Shown: one piece after another, positions 34,459 through 47,100 of the stretch | How positions within the stretch are numbered: the stretch's first letter is position 1 | Layout of the letters: every line of letters begins with the position of its first letter | Source of the DNA: Phanerochaete sordida | Taxonomy: Eukaryota > Basidiomycota > Agaricomycetes > Polyporales > Phanerochaetaceae | Reading direction: 5' to 3' | Length of the DNA: 64,000 bases | Assembly (NCBI GenBank): GCA_019973155.2 | Contig: BPQB01000026.1 | Span: 129,001-193,000 of the forward strand | Position numbers and translations under genes: made by a program | The notes under the pieces: model-generated | What the model was told of the DNA's origin: nothing | What the model saw: the letters and a program-made list of their open reading frames with translations, nothing else | The model's database searches: none

Positions 34459-35259
34459 TCATGGTTTGTCCTGAGCGTCGCTTTCCTTCGCCAGTCGCTT
34501 CTTGGCGCGACTCCGCGCCGACTTCGATAGCTTCCGTACGGCGGGTCTCTGGTACCTGCGGTGGACATCAGAGCGGGATACAGGCGACAACGGCGCGGAC
34601 GTACGTCTGCGTTTTCCTCAGCGTGTGTGACAGCTCTTTCCGGGACAGCGTAACCTTCATATACGCGACCTTCTTGATCTTGAGGCTTCACGAGAGCCCG
34701 TCAGCACGCACACCCCGCACGGCAGGACACCACTCACTGGTTCTTCCCCTGCAGCATCGCTGCGAGCTCGCGCCGGCGGGCCTCCTCCGCGTCCTCGCCC
34801 GCGTGTGCCGCGTGCGCGAGGTCGAGCTCGCCGAGCTCGTTGTACTGGTACAGCCCCGCGAGCTGCCCGCGCTCCGCGAGCACGGGGTCGAGCAGCTTCA
34901 CGTACTCGCGCTTGATGATCTCGACGACGGAGATGAGCCGCGGGATGAGCGCCATCGACGGGTGCAGCTTCTCCTTCTCCTTCTCCTTCTCCGCGGGCGC
35001 GGGCACGGGTGCGTCGGGCACCCCCTGCGGCACGCGCGGCGGTGGCGGGAGGGTGTGTAGGGTCAGTGGTTTGTCAGGGTTCTCCTGCGTGCATGACGGT
35101 TGAGCAAGCGTGAGTATGGACGGGCCGGGAGTGGCGTACCTCGAAGAACTTGAGTGCGAAGTCTACCCAGGCGTTCATCTTCCCGTGGGATGTTATCCGG
35201 ACCTCGTGCGCATTCAGCTCATTCTCGGTCACAGGCACAGCGGTCTCTATGGTCGCCAT
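34459..35259 (-). CDS. Alba-domain nucleic-acid-binding protein
   Basis: Four exons: 35259-35140, 35084-34738, 34685-34605, 34555-34459; introns 50-55 bases; 214 residues. The N-terminal Alba-like fold shows NELNAHEVRITSHGKMNAWV then DFALKFFEENPDKPLTLHTL. A charged Pro/Lys-Glu repeat (APAEKEKEKEK, encoded by repeated CTT/TTC units on the plus strand) acts as linker. Then come LIPRLISVVEIIKREYVKLL, GLYQYNELGELDL and, after a splice, KVAYMKVTLSRKELSHTL. The tail is strongly basic (SKSARSRAKKRLAKE), as expected for RNA or DNA binding. Alba proteins include RNase P/MRP subunits Pop6/Pop7 and broader RNA-binding factors; which one this is cannot be told. No truncation seen. Confidence 0.75.
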
Positions 35260-35540
35260 TAGCGGCAGAATTACGATAGTCTAGTCTAGTATTCGGGTGT
35301 GTGCAACGAGTGGGAGAGGTGGTGGTCGCTGGTCAAGGCGCGTGCATGCACGCGGCGCTTGCGCCGAGGTCGTGTGCCCCGCACTCGCGTCCGCCCGCGC
35401 CACACGCCGCACAACCGTCGCGCACCACACGCAGAGCAGGCGAAGCAGCACCAAAAATACGCATACGAATAGAGAGTATATTCTACATCCATGTGTCCAA
35501 ATGCACGCCCGATCCGACACCCGATACGCCCACCACCCGC

Positions 35541-37468
35541 TCAGAAGAGGCCGACGAGGTCCGCGAAGGGGTCCTTGCCCTGCTGGCCCTGCGCCGCGGG
35601 CTGCGCAGGCGGCTGTGGCGGCTGTGCGGGCATCGGCTGCAGCCCGAGCCCCGCACTCGAGCCCGCCGCGGGCGCGCCGAAGCCGTTTGCGCTGCCGGTG
35701 TTCGAGCTCGCGAGGTAGTTCGGCGAGGGCGAGCCAAGACGGAGCGCGCCTTGTGCCGGCGGGGTGCCCATCCCGGTCGATGAGCCTGTTCGCTGCGCCG
35801 TAAGGCCGTGTGACAGCGTGCTCGCGAACTGTGGGCGGGCTTGTGCGTTCACGGCGCCGCCTGTTGGCTGAGGAGAGTACATCGGCGTGCTGGTGCCGGA
35901 GCCGCCCATGCCAAGCTGTGCAAAGAGGTTGGCATTCGGCTGCGCATACTGCTGTTGCTGTTGCTGCGGCGCGCCGTACGCTGGTGGTTGCTGCTGTTGT
36001 AGTTGCTGGATCTGTTGGATCTGCTGCTGTATGGGTATTGGCTGCTGCTGCTGAGCAGGCTGCGGCGCCGAATTTGCTCCCGGTCCAAAGAGCTCGGCGA
36101 GCTCGTCGATGGTGTTGCCCCCGCCGCCTGTTGTCGGATTTGACGCAGGTGCGCTGTCGTCAAAGTCGATGAGGGACACTCCTTGTGTTGCCTGCCCACC
36201 AAGTTCTCTCGGAACAGGGTTCGCTGCTGCCGCATAGTCTCCGCGTTTGAACGCTTCGTACCGGTCCAAAACGGTGTTGATCTGGTCGTTTATGTGTAGG
36301 AAGGTATCTGCACACAACGGATGAGCTGTGGCCTCGGAGGAGCACAACCGGTGCGTACCTAATGACTCGGGGTCATCCGTCTCCGCATTTGATATCCAGC
36401 CCTGGATCTTCGGTCGCGCACTCTTCAAGATCGATGCGACTTGCTGCCATGATCATGAGAAGGTACGAACACGGCATCACAGAAATAGTGACGTACGTCA
36501 TACACATCGCCCTGAGCAAACCTCTCCCCGCGGGTCGTATCGACATTGTCCAGCATTTCGTTAAGGAGGATAACCTTGCTCTCGAGCTTGTTGAGCTCCG
36601 TCAGAGCTTGTGTCCGGTAGTCTGGCTTCGCGTCAGGATTTGCGCCCGCGAGAGACTTCATGAGTTCTTGGGCTTGCGCAAGGTCCCGCGGCGTGCCTCG
36701 TCGAATGAGCTCTTGCAGCTTGGCCTGCTGTGCTTCTCGATCTTCGTTTTCGAGTTCCTCCGCTGTCTTCAAATTCTACAGCACGAACAACTTAAAAATG
36801 GCACGCATGCGACGAAAGTCGGGGAGACGTACCGAAGTTGCCTCGACTGTCACATTGTTCCTGCTGCGGGGGACATCCCTAAACCGATAGCCCTTGAAGG
36901 TGAGCAGGCGGTGCATGTCGCGGATGTTGCCAAGGTCGTCCTTAAAGCGGCTTTCCACGCAGATGCCCTCCTTCCAGCCGTGGATGAGCTCGAGGATCTT
37001 GGACATGACCGGACCGGGGAAGGGTGGGGGACGCTCCGGGAAGCGGCGGACAAGCTCGTTGAGGAACTCCTTTGTCGCAATCTGCAACTGGAATGGGTAC
37101 CCGCACGACTGGACGAGCGTGTCGAGGAGCGCAAGCGCAAGCATCGCGACGTGCGGGTTGCGGTGATTGACGAGCTGTGCGATGGTCATCGCCGCTTCGC
37201 GCGGGCTTCAGGCGGTGGGACGCGATGACAAGGGGAAATCGGCATGGGGGAAGAGAGACAGAGCCCAGCAGACGAGAAATTAGCTTGCTATACCACTGAG
37301 AGAGGTGCGGACGTACGTGTTAGCCTTCTTTTGGTTAACATACTCTGCCACCTCGAGATTGAGAGCGTAGTTGGGCTCTGGCTGGGACGGATACGTCGCG
37401 CGTGCGATGAGGGTCTTCAGCGGCGACGTCTCCTGAGCCAGCCACGGTGTGGTGGTCGTCGGGAACAT
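35541..37468 (-). CDS. VHS and GAT domain sorting adaptor (Gga/Tom1-like)
   Basis: Five exons: 37468-37317, 37205-36833, 36775-36497, 36443-36359, 36307-35541; 551 residues. Residues about 10-150 form a VHS domain (LKTLIARATYPSQPEPNYAL, KKANTPREAAMTIAQLVNHR, AMLALALLDTLVQSCGYPFQ, LELIHGWKEGICVESRFKDD). Residues about 180-320 form a GAT three-helix bundle (LNKLESKVILLNEMLDNVDT, LHINDQINTVLDRYEAFKRG). The rest is disordered: an acidic SLIDFDDSAP clathrin-box-like motif, a Gln-rich tract coded by CAG/CAA repeats (about 35940-36060), then Gly/Ser/Pro stretches ending DPFADLVGLF. There is no gamma-ear domain, unlike yeast Gga1/2, which suggests a Tom1-like or shortened adaptor. It should act at the trans-Golgi or endosome in ubiquitinated-cargo sorting. 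Confidence 0.9.
35940..36062 (-). repeat. CAG/CAA-type repeat coding a glutamine-rich tract
   Basis: Imperfect trinucleotide repeat inside the VHS-GAT gene, giving clusters such as QQQQPIPIQQQIQQIQQLQQ. It is likely polymorphic in length between strains and disordered in the protein. Confidence 0.8.
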
Positions 37469-38118
37469 CCTGGAGTCCGTGAAGAGTCGGCTCAGGTGCT
37501 GCGCGGGAGGCTACGGCGTACGCACGTTCTGCGCCCTGTGTTAGCTGGTTCTTTGCCGCACGATCTAAGCCCGTACCTTGCCGCTGCTCGCCGCGAGGCG
37601 TCGGAGGAGTGCTGGTGTCGGTGTCGGAGGAGGATGCAGGGGTTATCGTCAGTGTCGAGGCTGATGAGACGTGGGCGAGATTGGCGAGCGCAGATTCGAT
37701 CTGACCTCATCACGCCCGCAGCGCCGAGCATCTCTCTTTCCTCCGACCACGACGGCCGACACAAACTCTGAGCTTGTAATCTTGCTGCGTATCCTCGACT
37801 CTTCTCAATGCTACTACGCTACTGGAAAATATGACCCATCTGGCTTTATGTTCTGAGCAAGATGCAAAGCGTCTACTTCTACGCGCGCGCGCAGGAACGA
37901 CGGTACCGCATCTTCCGGGATTATAGAGGAGCAAGGCTACCTAAGGCTACACGTCCTAGCGATGGTTCTCTCCAAACAAACCATTCTACTGGAGCTCGCC
38001 TACAACGCTCGCAGCCAATAGCTACAAATTCAGTGTCATCCTCGTGGCTCTCGTCTCTGTGTTCGTCTCCTGGCTTGTTACTCTTTGTCCGCAAAACTCA
38101 AACTATATGTAACGCCAT

Positions 38119-38565
38119 TTAGCCGTATTCTGGACTGAGACTTCGTTCATTTGCTTGTACTGTATGGCAGGTTAAACTGCCGTTTCCGCCGTAATCAGCT
38201 TGATTCTGCCGCTTGCCCATCTTGCTGTCACTGGTGAATTCAGGCTTCGGTGGTTTACTCGAGAATTTGACATCCGCAAGGTAAAGTCCAATCATGGCTT
38301 TGTAACTGATTTGCAGACTTGCTTCGATACTCTTCCAACGCAACTAAGCGGCCAAGACGTACGCACGCCACGAAGTATCGAGTGCCATCGAAAAGGCCAA
38401 CCAGGCTGAGGCTGCTCGAGTAGTCTCGCACCCTGGATGAGATGACAAACAACGCAAGCATGATGTATTGTCACGTTTGAAAGCCGTACTCGAAAACCTG
38501 GTCTGAAAGGTAAACAGTGGTCGGGCCGTCGTTGTAGTAGTAACAGAACGTTTGTTTGCAGACAT
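38119..38565 (-). CDS. Possible small two-exon gene, unknown
   Basis: Exon 1 38565-38363, intron 38306-38362 (GTACGT donor, ATCAG acceptor), exon 2 38305-38119; the splice joins frames cleanly to 129 residues. The N terminus is Ser/Thr/Arg-rich (MSANKRSVTTTTTARP), like a mitochondrial presequence, with CLRCLSSHPGC in the middle and, after the intron, YKAMIGLYLADVKFSSKPPK. I recognise no family. The region is AT-richer than neighbouring genes, so chance is a real alternative. Confidence 0.3.
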
Positions 38566-39489
38566 GCCGTTATTATTCTGACAGATATTACCGTCACTTG
38601 CACGCGCAGACCACTCGAAATCGACACTCTTCAGGCTGCAAGCTCAAGATTCCAGCTTCAAGGGTAACATCTCTGGCATCATCCAGAGACCTTTTAGCCC
38701 TCGCTATTCATGGGCGTCTACACCGCCATCCTCCCTCTCCATCGTGGCGCGCTTTTCTTGCTGCTTCGTCCTCCACACCAAAGCATAGCGCATCGTTCAC
38801 TCACTTGGAGATTAGTGGTCAAGTACTGCTCAAGCGCATGAAGTAATGCTTCCAGGGCGAAAGAACGGGCTGCCTCTGAGACGACTAGGACCATCGAGTC
38901 GGTAGGAGTCTGCGGAAGTCGGGGTGGCCCACGTTACACGTCATGCGTCACTTGCCACTCGGCACTGCAGCGCTCACAGAGCTGCTTTTACACCCCTGGT
39001 AAGAGATGCCCTTCAAGTTTACGCTGAAACATACCCGAATGAACTTATTCGCAGTAAAGGACAGCCGCCTAACCTACCGACTTATCGATAGAGTCATGGA
39101 CAGCACGTCTAGTCCCGAACTCCGCCTCGATATGGCTTCTCGGCAGCCGCTCAAAGGTTTATGGCAGCCGTAGAAAAGGGGTGCGGACCTGGGTGCCACA
39201 CGCTAAGCTGGAATAGGCAAAATCTGGTCAATGCACCGCGCACGCGAGCGCGCCCAGGCCGCCGAATGGCTGGACCACGCACAGACAATATCGCTCCCAA
39301 AGCGACAAAGGGGGGCAAACATCGCTGTGGGAACGCCCTCTCCTTCTGCCACACGCACCTCGCCTTTGAAACAAGCAGCCCGGTAAATTTTCAGGCAGGC
39401 AGCTCATATAACGGCGGGAGGGGGACAACCGCCGCGCTAGGCCACACATCAGGGGCCGCTCACTTCGCCCGTTTTGGCCGTGGACAAAG

Positions 39490-39497
39490 CTATATAG
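39490..39497 (+). promoter_or_regulatory. TATA box upstream of the zinc-finger gene
   Basis: CTATATAG at about 90 bases before the ATG at 39580, followed by a C/T-rich stretch (CTTTCCTCCACTCGCTCCCCC) typical of a fungal transcription start region. Confidence 0.5.
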
Positions 39498-39579
39498 ACT
39501 CGCTTTCCTCCACTCGCTCCCCCACACCATCGCTTTTGCTTCCACCTCTCACCTCACTCCCTCGCGCTACGCTTCCATC

Positions 39580-41570
39580 ATGGTCCTGAGCCGTGCCTCC
39601 ACCTGCGACACCGTCACCGGCAGTGTCGCGAAGCTCTCCACCAAGGAGAACGTCGCGCCCGCCGACGCGACTCCGGAGTCCATCTCCGCCACCAGGACGA
39701 CGCGGTCGAAGGCCCGGTCCACCGCTGTTCTTCAGGAGGAACAGACCGAGGCCACCGTCTCAAGCGCCTCCGAACCGCTCAGCACCAGCAATGAGTCTCC
39801 GTCTTCTGCCAGCAAGGGCAAAGGCAAGGCTAAGGCCACCGCGGCCACCAAAAAGAAGGCGTCGAGCACGGTGAGCATAGCTCTTTAGCTGATAGACCGC
39901 CGGATCCTGAACTAGCTCTCCAGAGCAAGAAAGCCCGCGGCTCGAAGTCTCGCTCTGGAGCAAAGGGGCAAGCGAAGGAGGTACGTCGTCTTCGGCAAGC
40001 CGCCGCCCGCGTAGTTTCTCACTTCTGCTCAGGCGTGCCCCTTCAAGTCCGACGGTTGCGAAGGAAGATTCGTGTCGACAAACCACGACGTTCGTCGGCA
40101 CATGGAAATCCACACCTATGCCTGGCAGTACGTCGCTCCTCTCCATTGTCTCTCGGGAATGATGCTTACTATCTTGACACAGGAAAGCACTGTACTGTGC
40201 GCGTTACCACCCCGACTGCGCGTACACCGCTGTCCAGGACAGCAACTTCCGGACCCATATCAGGCACCAGTACGTATCCACATCTCTCCCACCGCGCATT
40301 CGCTGACCGCTTCCCCAGTCACTCGCGCGGGGCCAAGAGCTCGTCGCCGACGTGCCGTGCGCTCTTGCAGCGCGCAGGCCCGGACGGCAAGCCCTGGGTG
40401 TGCAACCACCCCTGCACGGGTGGGAGCCCGCTGAGCCACTGGCGCACGGTACACGGCACGACGGAGCCCGAGGTCTTCAATGGCACGTGGTTCGACGCGT
40501 ACTTCTGCTCGATGGACGACTACTTCCAGTTCCATGGGCACGCGCCGCCGCTCAACTGCAAGGAAGGCCACGCATTCCGCGACCAGCCCGTGCGCCACCC
40601 CAAGGCGGACATCGATAAGCTCATCGAGGGCTACGGCGGCCGCGGCGGGTGGTCGCTCGAGCAGCACGACGTGTGGATCCAGAAGGAGATCGGGTACTCG
40701 GGACGTGTCTTCGACCGCGAGGGCCGCGCCGACGTCCTGGCGCCTGTGGACGAGAAGGTGAACAGGGACGAGGAGGAGGAAGAGGAAGTCGACGAGCTGC
40801 TGGACGACTCGCCGACCTTCTACATGGACGGATGCGACGACGAACTCGACACCGACGAGACCATCGAAGACGAGGCGTTCCCTATCTTCCCGAGGGAGCA
40901 AGCCTACGAGTACACATCCTGGCCGCCACCGCCCCCGCCCGCAGGCTACACCGGCTCGTGGGACGACTTCCCGAAGGCGTGTGTGCACCACAAGCTCTTC
41001 CACCAGCACTGGCTCGTCGAGGGCCACACGCCGGAGGCAAGCTACGAAATACGCAAAACCGCGTACAACTTGCTTCGCGCGCAGTTGGCCGCCTCGGAGA
41101 CGCCTGACGCGCTGCTCGAGGATGTGCCGAGCCTTCTGGGACCGGCCTCCGTGCCGACGATGTCGACGATGTCGTGGGACGTCCAGTCGCAGCCCGCGCC
41201 GGCGCAGGAGCCCTATAACGAGTTTGCGTGGGCTATGTACCCGTCACAGTCTGCTGCCCCCAGCTACGTCGCCCAAGGCTACCACGCTCCCCCGTCGACG
41301 CCCTACTTCCAGCCCTATTTCTCTGGGGAAGTCCCACTCCCGACCAGCGCAAGCTTCTACGGCGCGTCGTATTCGGGCTACGCGTCTGGCACCGTCGCTG
41401 GCCCCACTGCCGGCCCTTCGTACCCGCAGTACCAGTATCCTGCGACGACGGCATCTTCGCAATGGCCTTCGGCGTACTCGTCAGTCGAGCCTTCGAGGCA
41501 GGCGAGCCCTGCGCACTCGGATGACGAGCGGGCGGCGGCGGAGGCCCTGCTCGGGCTCAAGGAGAAGTAG
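39580..41570 (+). CDS. C2H2-type zinc-finger protein, probable DNA-binding regulator
   Basis: Five exons: 39580-39870, 39924-39980, 40033-40127, 40183-40269, 40319-41570; 593 residues. The N-terminal 115 residues are Ser/Thr/Lys/Ala-rich and basic (SKGKGKAKATAATKKKASS). Exons 3 and 4 code two linked C2H2 fingers: CPFKSDGCEGRFVSTNHDVR...HMEIH and CARYHPDCAYTAVQDSNFRT...H. A third Cys/His cluster follows (CRALLQRAGPDGKPWVCNHP...HWRTVHG). The middle is acidic (DEEEEEEVDELLDDSPTFYM). The C-terminal 250 residues are Pro/Tyr/Ser/Gln-rich, an activation-domain-like composition. The block HGHAPPLNCKEGHAFRDQPV recalls hypothetical basidiomycete regulators. Target genes unknown. Intron positions fall inside the fingers, which helped fix the frame. 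Confidence 0.8.
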
Positions 41571-42417
41571 GGCTTGCGTCTCGTTTGTGGGCGTTCGTCT
41601 TTGTCAAGGTCAGTTGTTTTTGTTGCCTCTGAATCTCATTTCCTTTGTATCTCCTCCGCACTGCTACCATCTGTCACCTCATCTCGCATCCACCCGCATA
41701 CCCCCATCACCGCATTGTACATACTACCATCTCTCTCACCGTTATTATCCTGCATGTCTATCTGTCTATCGTACCACCACACAATGCATAGAACGTCTCC
41801 AAACATATCTTCAACGAAGGCATTGTCGGATGTTCCACCTCAGTTCGCGCCCAGCGCTCAGCTCGTGAAGGCGCCTCACAGCTTCACCGCAAACCACCAT
41901 CTTCATCGCGCAAGCAGCTCATGGCCAGCACCATGGCCGGCGGGTGTCTTACTCCCGACATCATATGCAAGGTCCTCGCAACCGCGCGACGCGACGCATC
42001 GCCGTGCTGAGACAGCTCGCTGTTCCCAACTGCCGGGTGCCAGGGCGGTGATGTCGTCCAAGCATGCCGTCCAGGCGAGCTTACATCCAATGACGAGCTC
42101 TACGCGAGTCGGGGCGCTCGCTACAGTCGTCAGGCGAGGTGCGCACTGTCGAGATCTCAAACAGCGTGTCCTGATGCCCCACGGTGATCATCGACGAGCA
42201 GCGCCTGCGGTGCATGCGGCAATGCTGTGTTGCTCCCGCATATAAGACGTCGCGCGGGACGCAGCGTGCTCCCTACTGCTGGCAGTCACTGTCCTCGGCG
42301 CCGCCCCGCTCTTTTTCTGCCCCCCTCGCCATTCGCTGGTCGTCTGGTCCGTCGCTTCACGAACTGTTTACGCCTGAACGAGCCCGAGTCCCCGCGCAAG
42401 TGCTTCGAAACGCAGTG
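41571..42417. other. Intergenic, no supported gene
   Basis: T/C-rich 3' flank of the zinc-finger gene, then a stretch with scattered frames (for example around 41900-41980, MASTMAGGCLTPDIICKVLA in one plus frame) that cannot be linked to splice partners. Nothing else is visible. Confidence 0.5.
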
Positions 42418-43918
42418 ATGGTCCACGCAGCCGAGCAGGGCACGAAGATGAGCCGCGTCGAGCGGGTGCTGGAGGCACGACGTCACGCGTTGAGTCTTCG
42501 TCTACCCTTCGCGCAGCAGGCTGCCCGCTGACGCTCGCGGTAGTGCGACACGCTTCAGGGAACGCACCCCGTCTGTCCCGCCCATCGTCGTGGTCGCACC
42601 CGGCAGTGACGAATCGGATGATGACACGAACATGAATCTTTTCAGGGATTCTGTCCTCGGCAGCCCGAAGAGTGCACATGGTGAAGCGCGTCCTATGGTC
42701 CTGAAGGCTCGCCTGGAGGACGAGAGCGCGTTCCTGCATCCCCATTCCGCCGTGGATCAGCGCGTACGCACGAGCGGTCGCTATCGCAGCAGCAGCATCA
42801 CATCCGATCCGCGCAGCTGTCCCGCGAGCCCCGCCTCCTGCAATATGCCGTCTCCAATGGTACCACCGGGCGCCCTCGCGTTGCAGCTTGATGCGCACCG
42901 TAGCAACATTGACCACCGGTATCTCGAGATCGCGATGGAGGTCGCTGAAGAAGCTGCACGTATCTGCGATTCTCCGGGGCCCCTGCCGACGGACGTGCCG
43001 CTCGTCTTCGCCGGCATCAACGTCCGCACCGTCGACGTCTTCCGCTCGTGGCTGCTCGTGCGCTACAACTACCGCGGCCACACGCGCACGCTCATGCACG
43101 AGGCGGTCACGCCCGAGGTGCTCGCCCTCGACATCCTCGGTGCGTGTGCCCGCGCCCGCAGGCGCGCCCCGCTGACACACCCGCAGAGCACGCGCCGGAG
43201 CCCGACATCAGCCTGCTCGGCTCGGGCATCATCCCCATCGCGCTCGCGAGCCCGCTCCGGGCGCCGTCCCCGCGGTACCCCGTGGGCGCCCTGCTCGCGT
43301 CTCCCGCGCCCGACGCCCGGCGGGCCCGCACCCCGCCCTTCCCCGTCGCGAACGGGCCCGCGCGGCACCAGCGCACGCGTGCGAAGAAGGACCTGACCCT
43401 CACGCTCGCGTCGAGCCCGCTGAGCGCGACGTTCGCGCCGCGCTCGCCGGCGCTGGCGTCCGCACCGGTGCGCGCGCCGCCGCGCCCGCACTCTGCGCAG
43501 CGGCGCGCGACGGACCCGATGGACATGGCGCACGACGCGCGGTCGGGCAAGAAAGCCGGGTGAGTCCCTGCGCTAGCGTGGCTGTGATGCGCTCGGTCTG
43601 ACGCGCCTGTGCAGGTTCGTCGTCGGCCTCCTCGCAGTGGGCGCGCTGCTCGGCTCTCCCTCCACGCCCTCCGCGTTCCGCCAGACGCCGCGCGGCGGCG
43701 GCGCGCCGCCCGACCCGCCGTCGCCGTTCCTGAACGTGTCCTCGCCGTACATGGACCTCCCGCGCACGCCGCACAGCGCGTCGGGCTTCGCGGGGTGGTA
43801 CGGCGCGACGCGCGACCTGCCGCCGAGCAGCGCGTCGCGCTACGTGAGCCCGCCGGAGCTGCACAGCACGAGTGGCAGCTACTTCTGGCTCGCGCCGAGT
43901 CCGTCGAGCGAACGTTAG
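42418..43918 (+). CDS. Unknown Ser/Pro-rich protein; 5' end uncertain
   Basis: Well supported from about 42560: exon to 43139, intron 43140-43186, exon 43187-43559, intron 43560-43614, exon 43615-43918. The start is unresolved: an upstream ATG at 42418 (or 42451) opens MSRVERVLEARRHALSLRLP, but I found no canonical splice linking it to the main exon, which enters in frame at RTPSVPPIVVVAPG. The conserved-looking core is YLEIAMEVAEEAARICDSPG and VPLVFAGINVRTVDVFRSWL, about residues 110-190. After that the protein is Pro/Ala/Ser-rich with RAPSPRYP, FRQTPRGGG and SSPYMDLPRTPHSASG and ends SYFWLAPSPSSER. The many SP/TP sites suggest a phosphorylated, disordered regulator. No family recognised. 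Confidence 0.6.
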
Positions 43919-44121
43919 CGGCAGCTTTATACTATAGCCCGAGCCTTGGGTTCTTGAATAATTATGACAATGGCATTGGTTGATGAAGCAGTGGTACTAG
44001 TGGTATTACAGTACAGGGACAGTGAGTATACTTAGGGTGTGTACAACAGGTACGCTGATACAGAAGCGAGTGGTATAGCGAGGATCGCCGTTGCAAGAGA
44101 TGAGTAAATGCAAGTCTAGTG

Positions 44122-47100
44122 TCAGGGATTCATGACGTGGCTCTCGTCGTACTCTGCCTTCCACTTCGTCCAGCCCTGCAGCGGAATCTCGCCGCAGAGC
44201 CTCGTCGTGATGCTCCGCAGCTCGTCCAGGCCCTGCACACATCCATCAGCCCCGGCGTCCGCACGCGCGCACGCCAGCACTCACCTCGACGATCTGGAAC
44301 ACCGCACAGATCGCAGTCGCGTAGAACATGAACTCGTACTGGTCGATCGCGTCGAGGTGGTTCCGGTGCGTCGCGTCGTTCGCGCCGCCGTCCGCGGTCG
44401 TGTACGTGTGGCGCCCGACGGTGCCGTGGTAGTGCAGCCGGTCGAGCAGGTTCTGGTGGAACGCCTGCGGGAGCGGCTCGCCCGTGCGCAGCGCCTGCGA
44501 GACGAGCGAGAACGTGGCCATCACGTCCGCGATCTGCGCGCGGGGCGTGAGCGGCGGGCGTCAGCAGGAGCGGCGGTGACGCACGAAGTTCGGGTTCACG
44601 GCCATCGTGCGTTGCAGGAAGCCGACGCGCATCGCGGGGTCGATCTGCGCGAGCGCGCTCGCGAGCTGCGTGCAAAAGCCGTCAGCGCACACACCGCCAC
44701 GCGGGCCCCGGCGCGACTCACGAGCGCGAGGCTGCTCATCATGTCCGTCTGCACGCTCGCAAGGCGCATGTACTCGTCGCCGGGCCACGCGCCGCGGACG
44801 CTGCCCTCCCAGCGCGCGATCGCGGTCTGCGTCTTGACGGCCTGGAGCTGCGCGGCGAGGGCGAGGAACTTGCGGCGCGCGTCGGGGAGGAGCTCGGCGA
44901 GCGCGCCGTGCGCGTGCCGCGCGCTGCCGCTGCTGATCCACGCGGCCATGATGTCCGAGTACAGGAACGCGAGCTGCGACATCGTCGACGCGTTGCGCAG
45001 CCGCACGGCTTTGCGCCCGGACTTGGGCGGGAGCATCATCAGCACGAACGACGCGGCGCTGCCTGCGCGCGGGGTCAGCAGCCAGTAGTTTAAGAGAAGG
45101 AGTAGGGCGTACCGATGATGACGTTCACGAACCGCCGCCAGGCGACGTCCCACCCAATACCAGGGTTGCCGACGAGGTGGAGATGCCCGTCGATCCAGGA
45201 ATAGCCTTGGACCAGCGCGAAAGTTGCCTGCGAGAGTAAAGGTGAGACTCGAACGTGTATCCGAAGGGGGGTACATACACAGCCCAGCAGCACGCCTGCC
45301 AAGTATTGAGGCGGGGAGAATAGACGGACGAAGACGAGTGGGACCAAGAACACCGCCATCGTGGCACCCGAGCCGTAGGCGCTTCCGTTGCTCTTCGCAT
45401 CGCCTACAAGAGGGCACGGCGTGAGATCGGGCGAGCCCACAAAAACGCGTCACGCACCGATATACCAGGAGAGCAAGCCCAAGACAGCTCCGATGAAGGT
45501 GCCGAGCAGGCGAGTGAAGTAGCTGTTTCCTGGTGAATATATGCACCAACGTAATGCCACAGAACGTACTTGAAGATCTGGTCCGAAACAAAGATGTTCA
45601 GCGTCGTTTGTGCCATGATGAGGGACCTGAGGGCTGGTCAGCCACGATTCTTCCTGGTGTAGATCTTTACGACATACCAGAGGCCCTTGTTCACGTAGAT
45701 GAAATCTGCACACAAAAGTGAATATCAACCAGCAGATACGGACCGAGCTGCTCACGTGCACTCGTCCGGACGACCGCCGGTATATACAGCGCGATGGACA
45801 CAAGGACATATCTAAAACAAAACTGCGGGAGGCCTCAGCGCCAGTCCAATCGCAGCAAGACAGCCGCACTTACCAGCGCCTCCGGCGTCTTCGTCCACTT
45901 GTACAGCCCGTGCAGCCGGTTGGCGAGCCTCTGCAGCGCGTTCGTCGGCGGCCTGCTGTCGGGGTCACGTCCTGCGCCGCATCAGCCATCGCACACACGC
46001 CCGAAGATCGGCATACGACGCACGGTACGGCAGCTCCTCCTCCTTGACCTCCGCGTCGGGCTGCGGCGCGTGGTCCTCGCCGGCGGCCTGGTCGCTCGTG
46101 TCGCCGCGCGCGACGAGCGCGCGCGCGAGCGCCCGCAGGCCGCCGGGCGCCCACAGGCGGTTGCGCCGGCGCGCGTGCGCGGTGAGCTGCACGTACTCCA
46201 TGAGGCCGCGCACGGCGTCCGCGCAGACGACGAGGTTCGCGGCGAAGACGAAGGACACGTACAGCGAGCGCAGCGGGAGCGCGCCCGGGCGCAGCGCGGC
46301 CGGCGGCGCGGCGCGCGCGTCCGCGAGCACGCCGCCGAAGGGCGCGAGCAGCGCGCGCCGGCGCACGTCCTGGAACGCGGCGAGCGCGCCGCGCAGCTGC
46401 TCGAGCGCGGCGTCGAGCGCGGCGAGCCGCGCGCCGGACTCGCGGTCGCCCTGCCGCGCGTAGCGCCGCGTGTTGATGCTGTCGAGCACGGCCTGCGTCG
46501 CGGCGAGGCCGGCGGCGCACGCGGCGCGGAGCTCGGCGGTCGCGTCCTCGATGACGGGCAGCAGGTCGTGCATGCGCACCGCGTGCGCCGACTCGGCGGC
46601 CGAGTGCTTGTGCCGGAGCTGCCGCAGGAGCGGCGTGTCGCCCGTGAAGCCGTGCGCGTCTGTGATGCTGGACGCGGGAGTGTCGGACGAGGCAGAGCCT
46701 TCGCGAGAAAGGTCGTGGTCTGCGCCACGGGAGATAGGGTGCCCAGCGAGCTTGGCGAAGGTGTGAAAGGCAGCTGCAGACCGGCCGTAAGCATAATGAG
46801 ACGAATATATGCGCATATATCCTACCTGCTCGGTTGACCAAGAGGATGAGCGGTTCCTTGAGGCCTTTGACATCGTCCGCATTCCACTTTCCCCAGCTGA
46901 ATTCCGCCCCGATGAATTTCAGCGACCCAATCACTGTCCGAGAGTCAATGTTGTGGGATCATCTACCAGTCGTGGAACGCACTTTGCTGGATCTGCATGA
47001 AGACACCCACGCGCAAGCCTTGCATCTTGGCCGCCAACGGTGTTCCTTCAGCAAGAGCTTCGGGGGAGGCGTTCAGGATCTGGTGTTGGAGGTCGATGAT

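Larger units (their letters stand above)
37469..39579. other. Intergenic, one weak small-gene candidate
   Basis: 2.1 kb between the divergent VHS-GAT and zinc-finger genes. Apart from the weak model at 38119-38565 and the TATA box at 39491, nothing is recognisable. Confidence 0.5.

Noticed and set aside
34238..34462. 74-codon minus ORF overlapping the Alba stop by four bases
   Set aside because: No motif and no promoter space. Probably 3' UTR of the Alba-domain gene.
40260..41027. 255-codon minus frame opposite the zinc-finger gene
   Set aside because: Shadow of the strongly coding plus-strand exon; Val/Leu/Arg-rich with no motif.
44132..45088. 318-codon plus-strand frame
   Set aside because: It is the antisense shadow of the DUF2421 gene; the minus strand carries the spliced coding sequence with family features.
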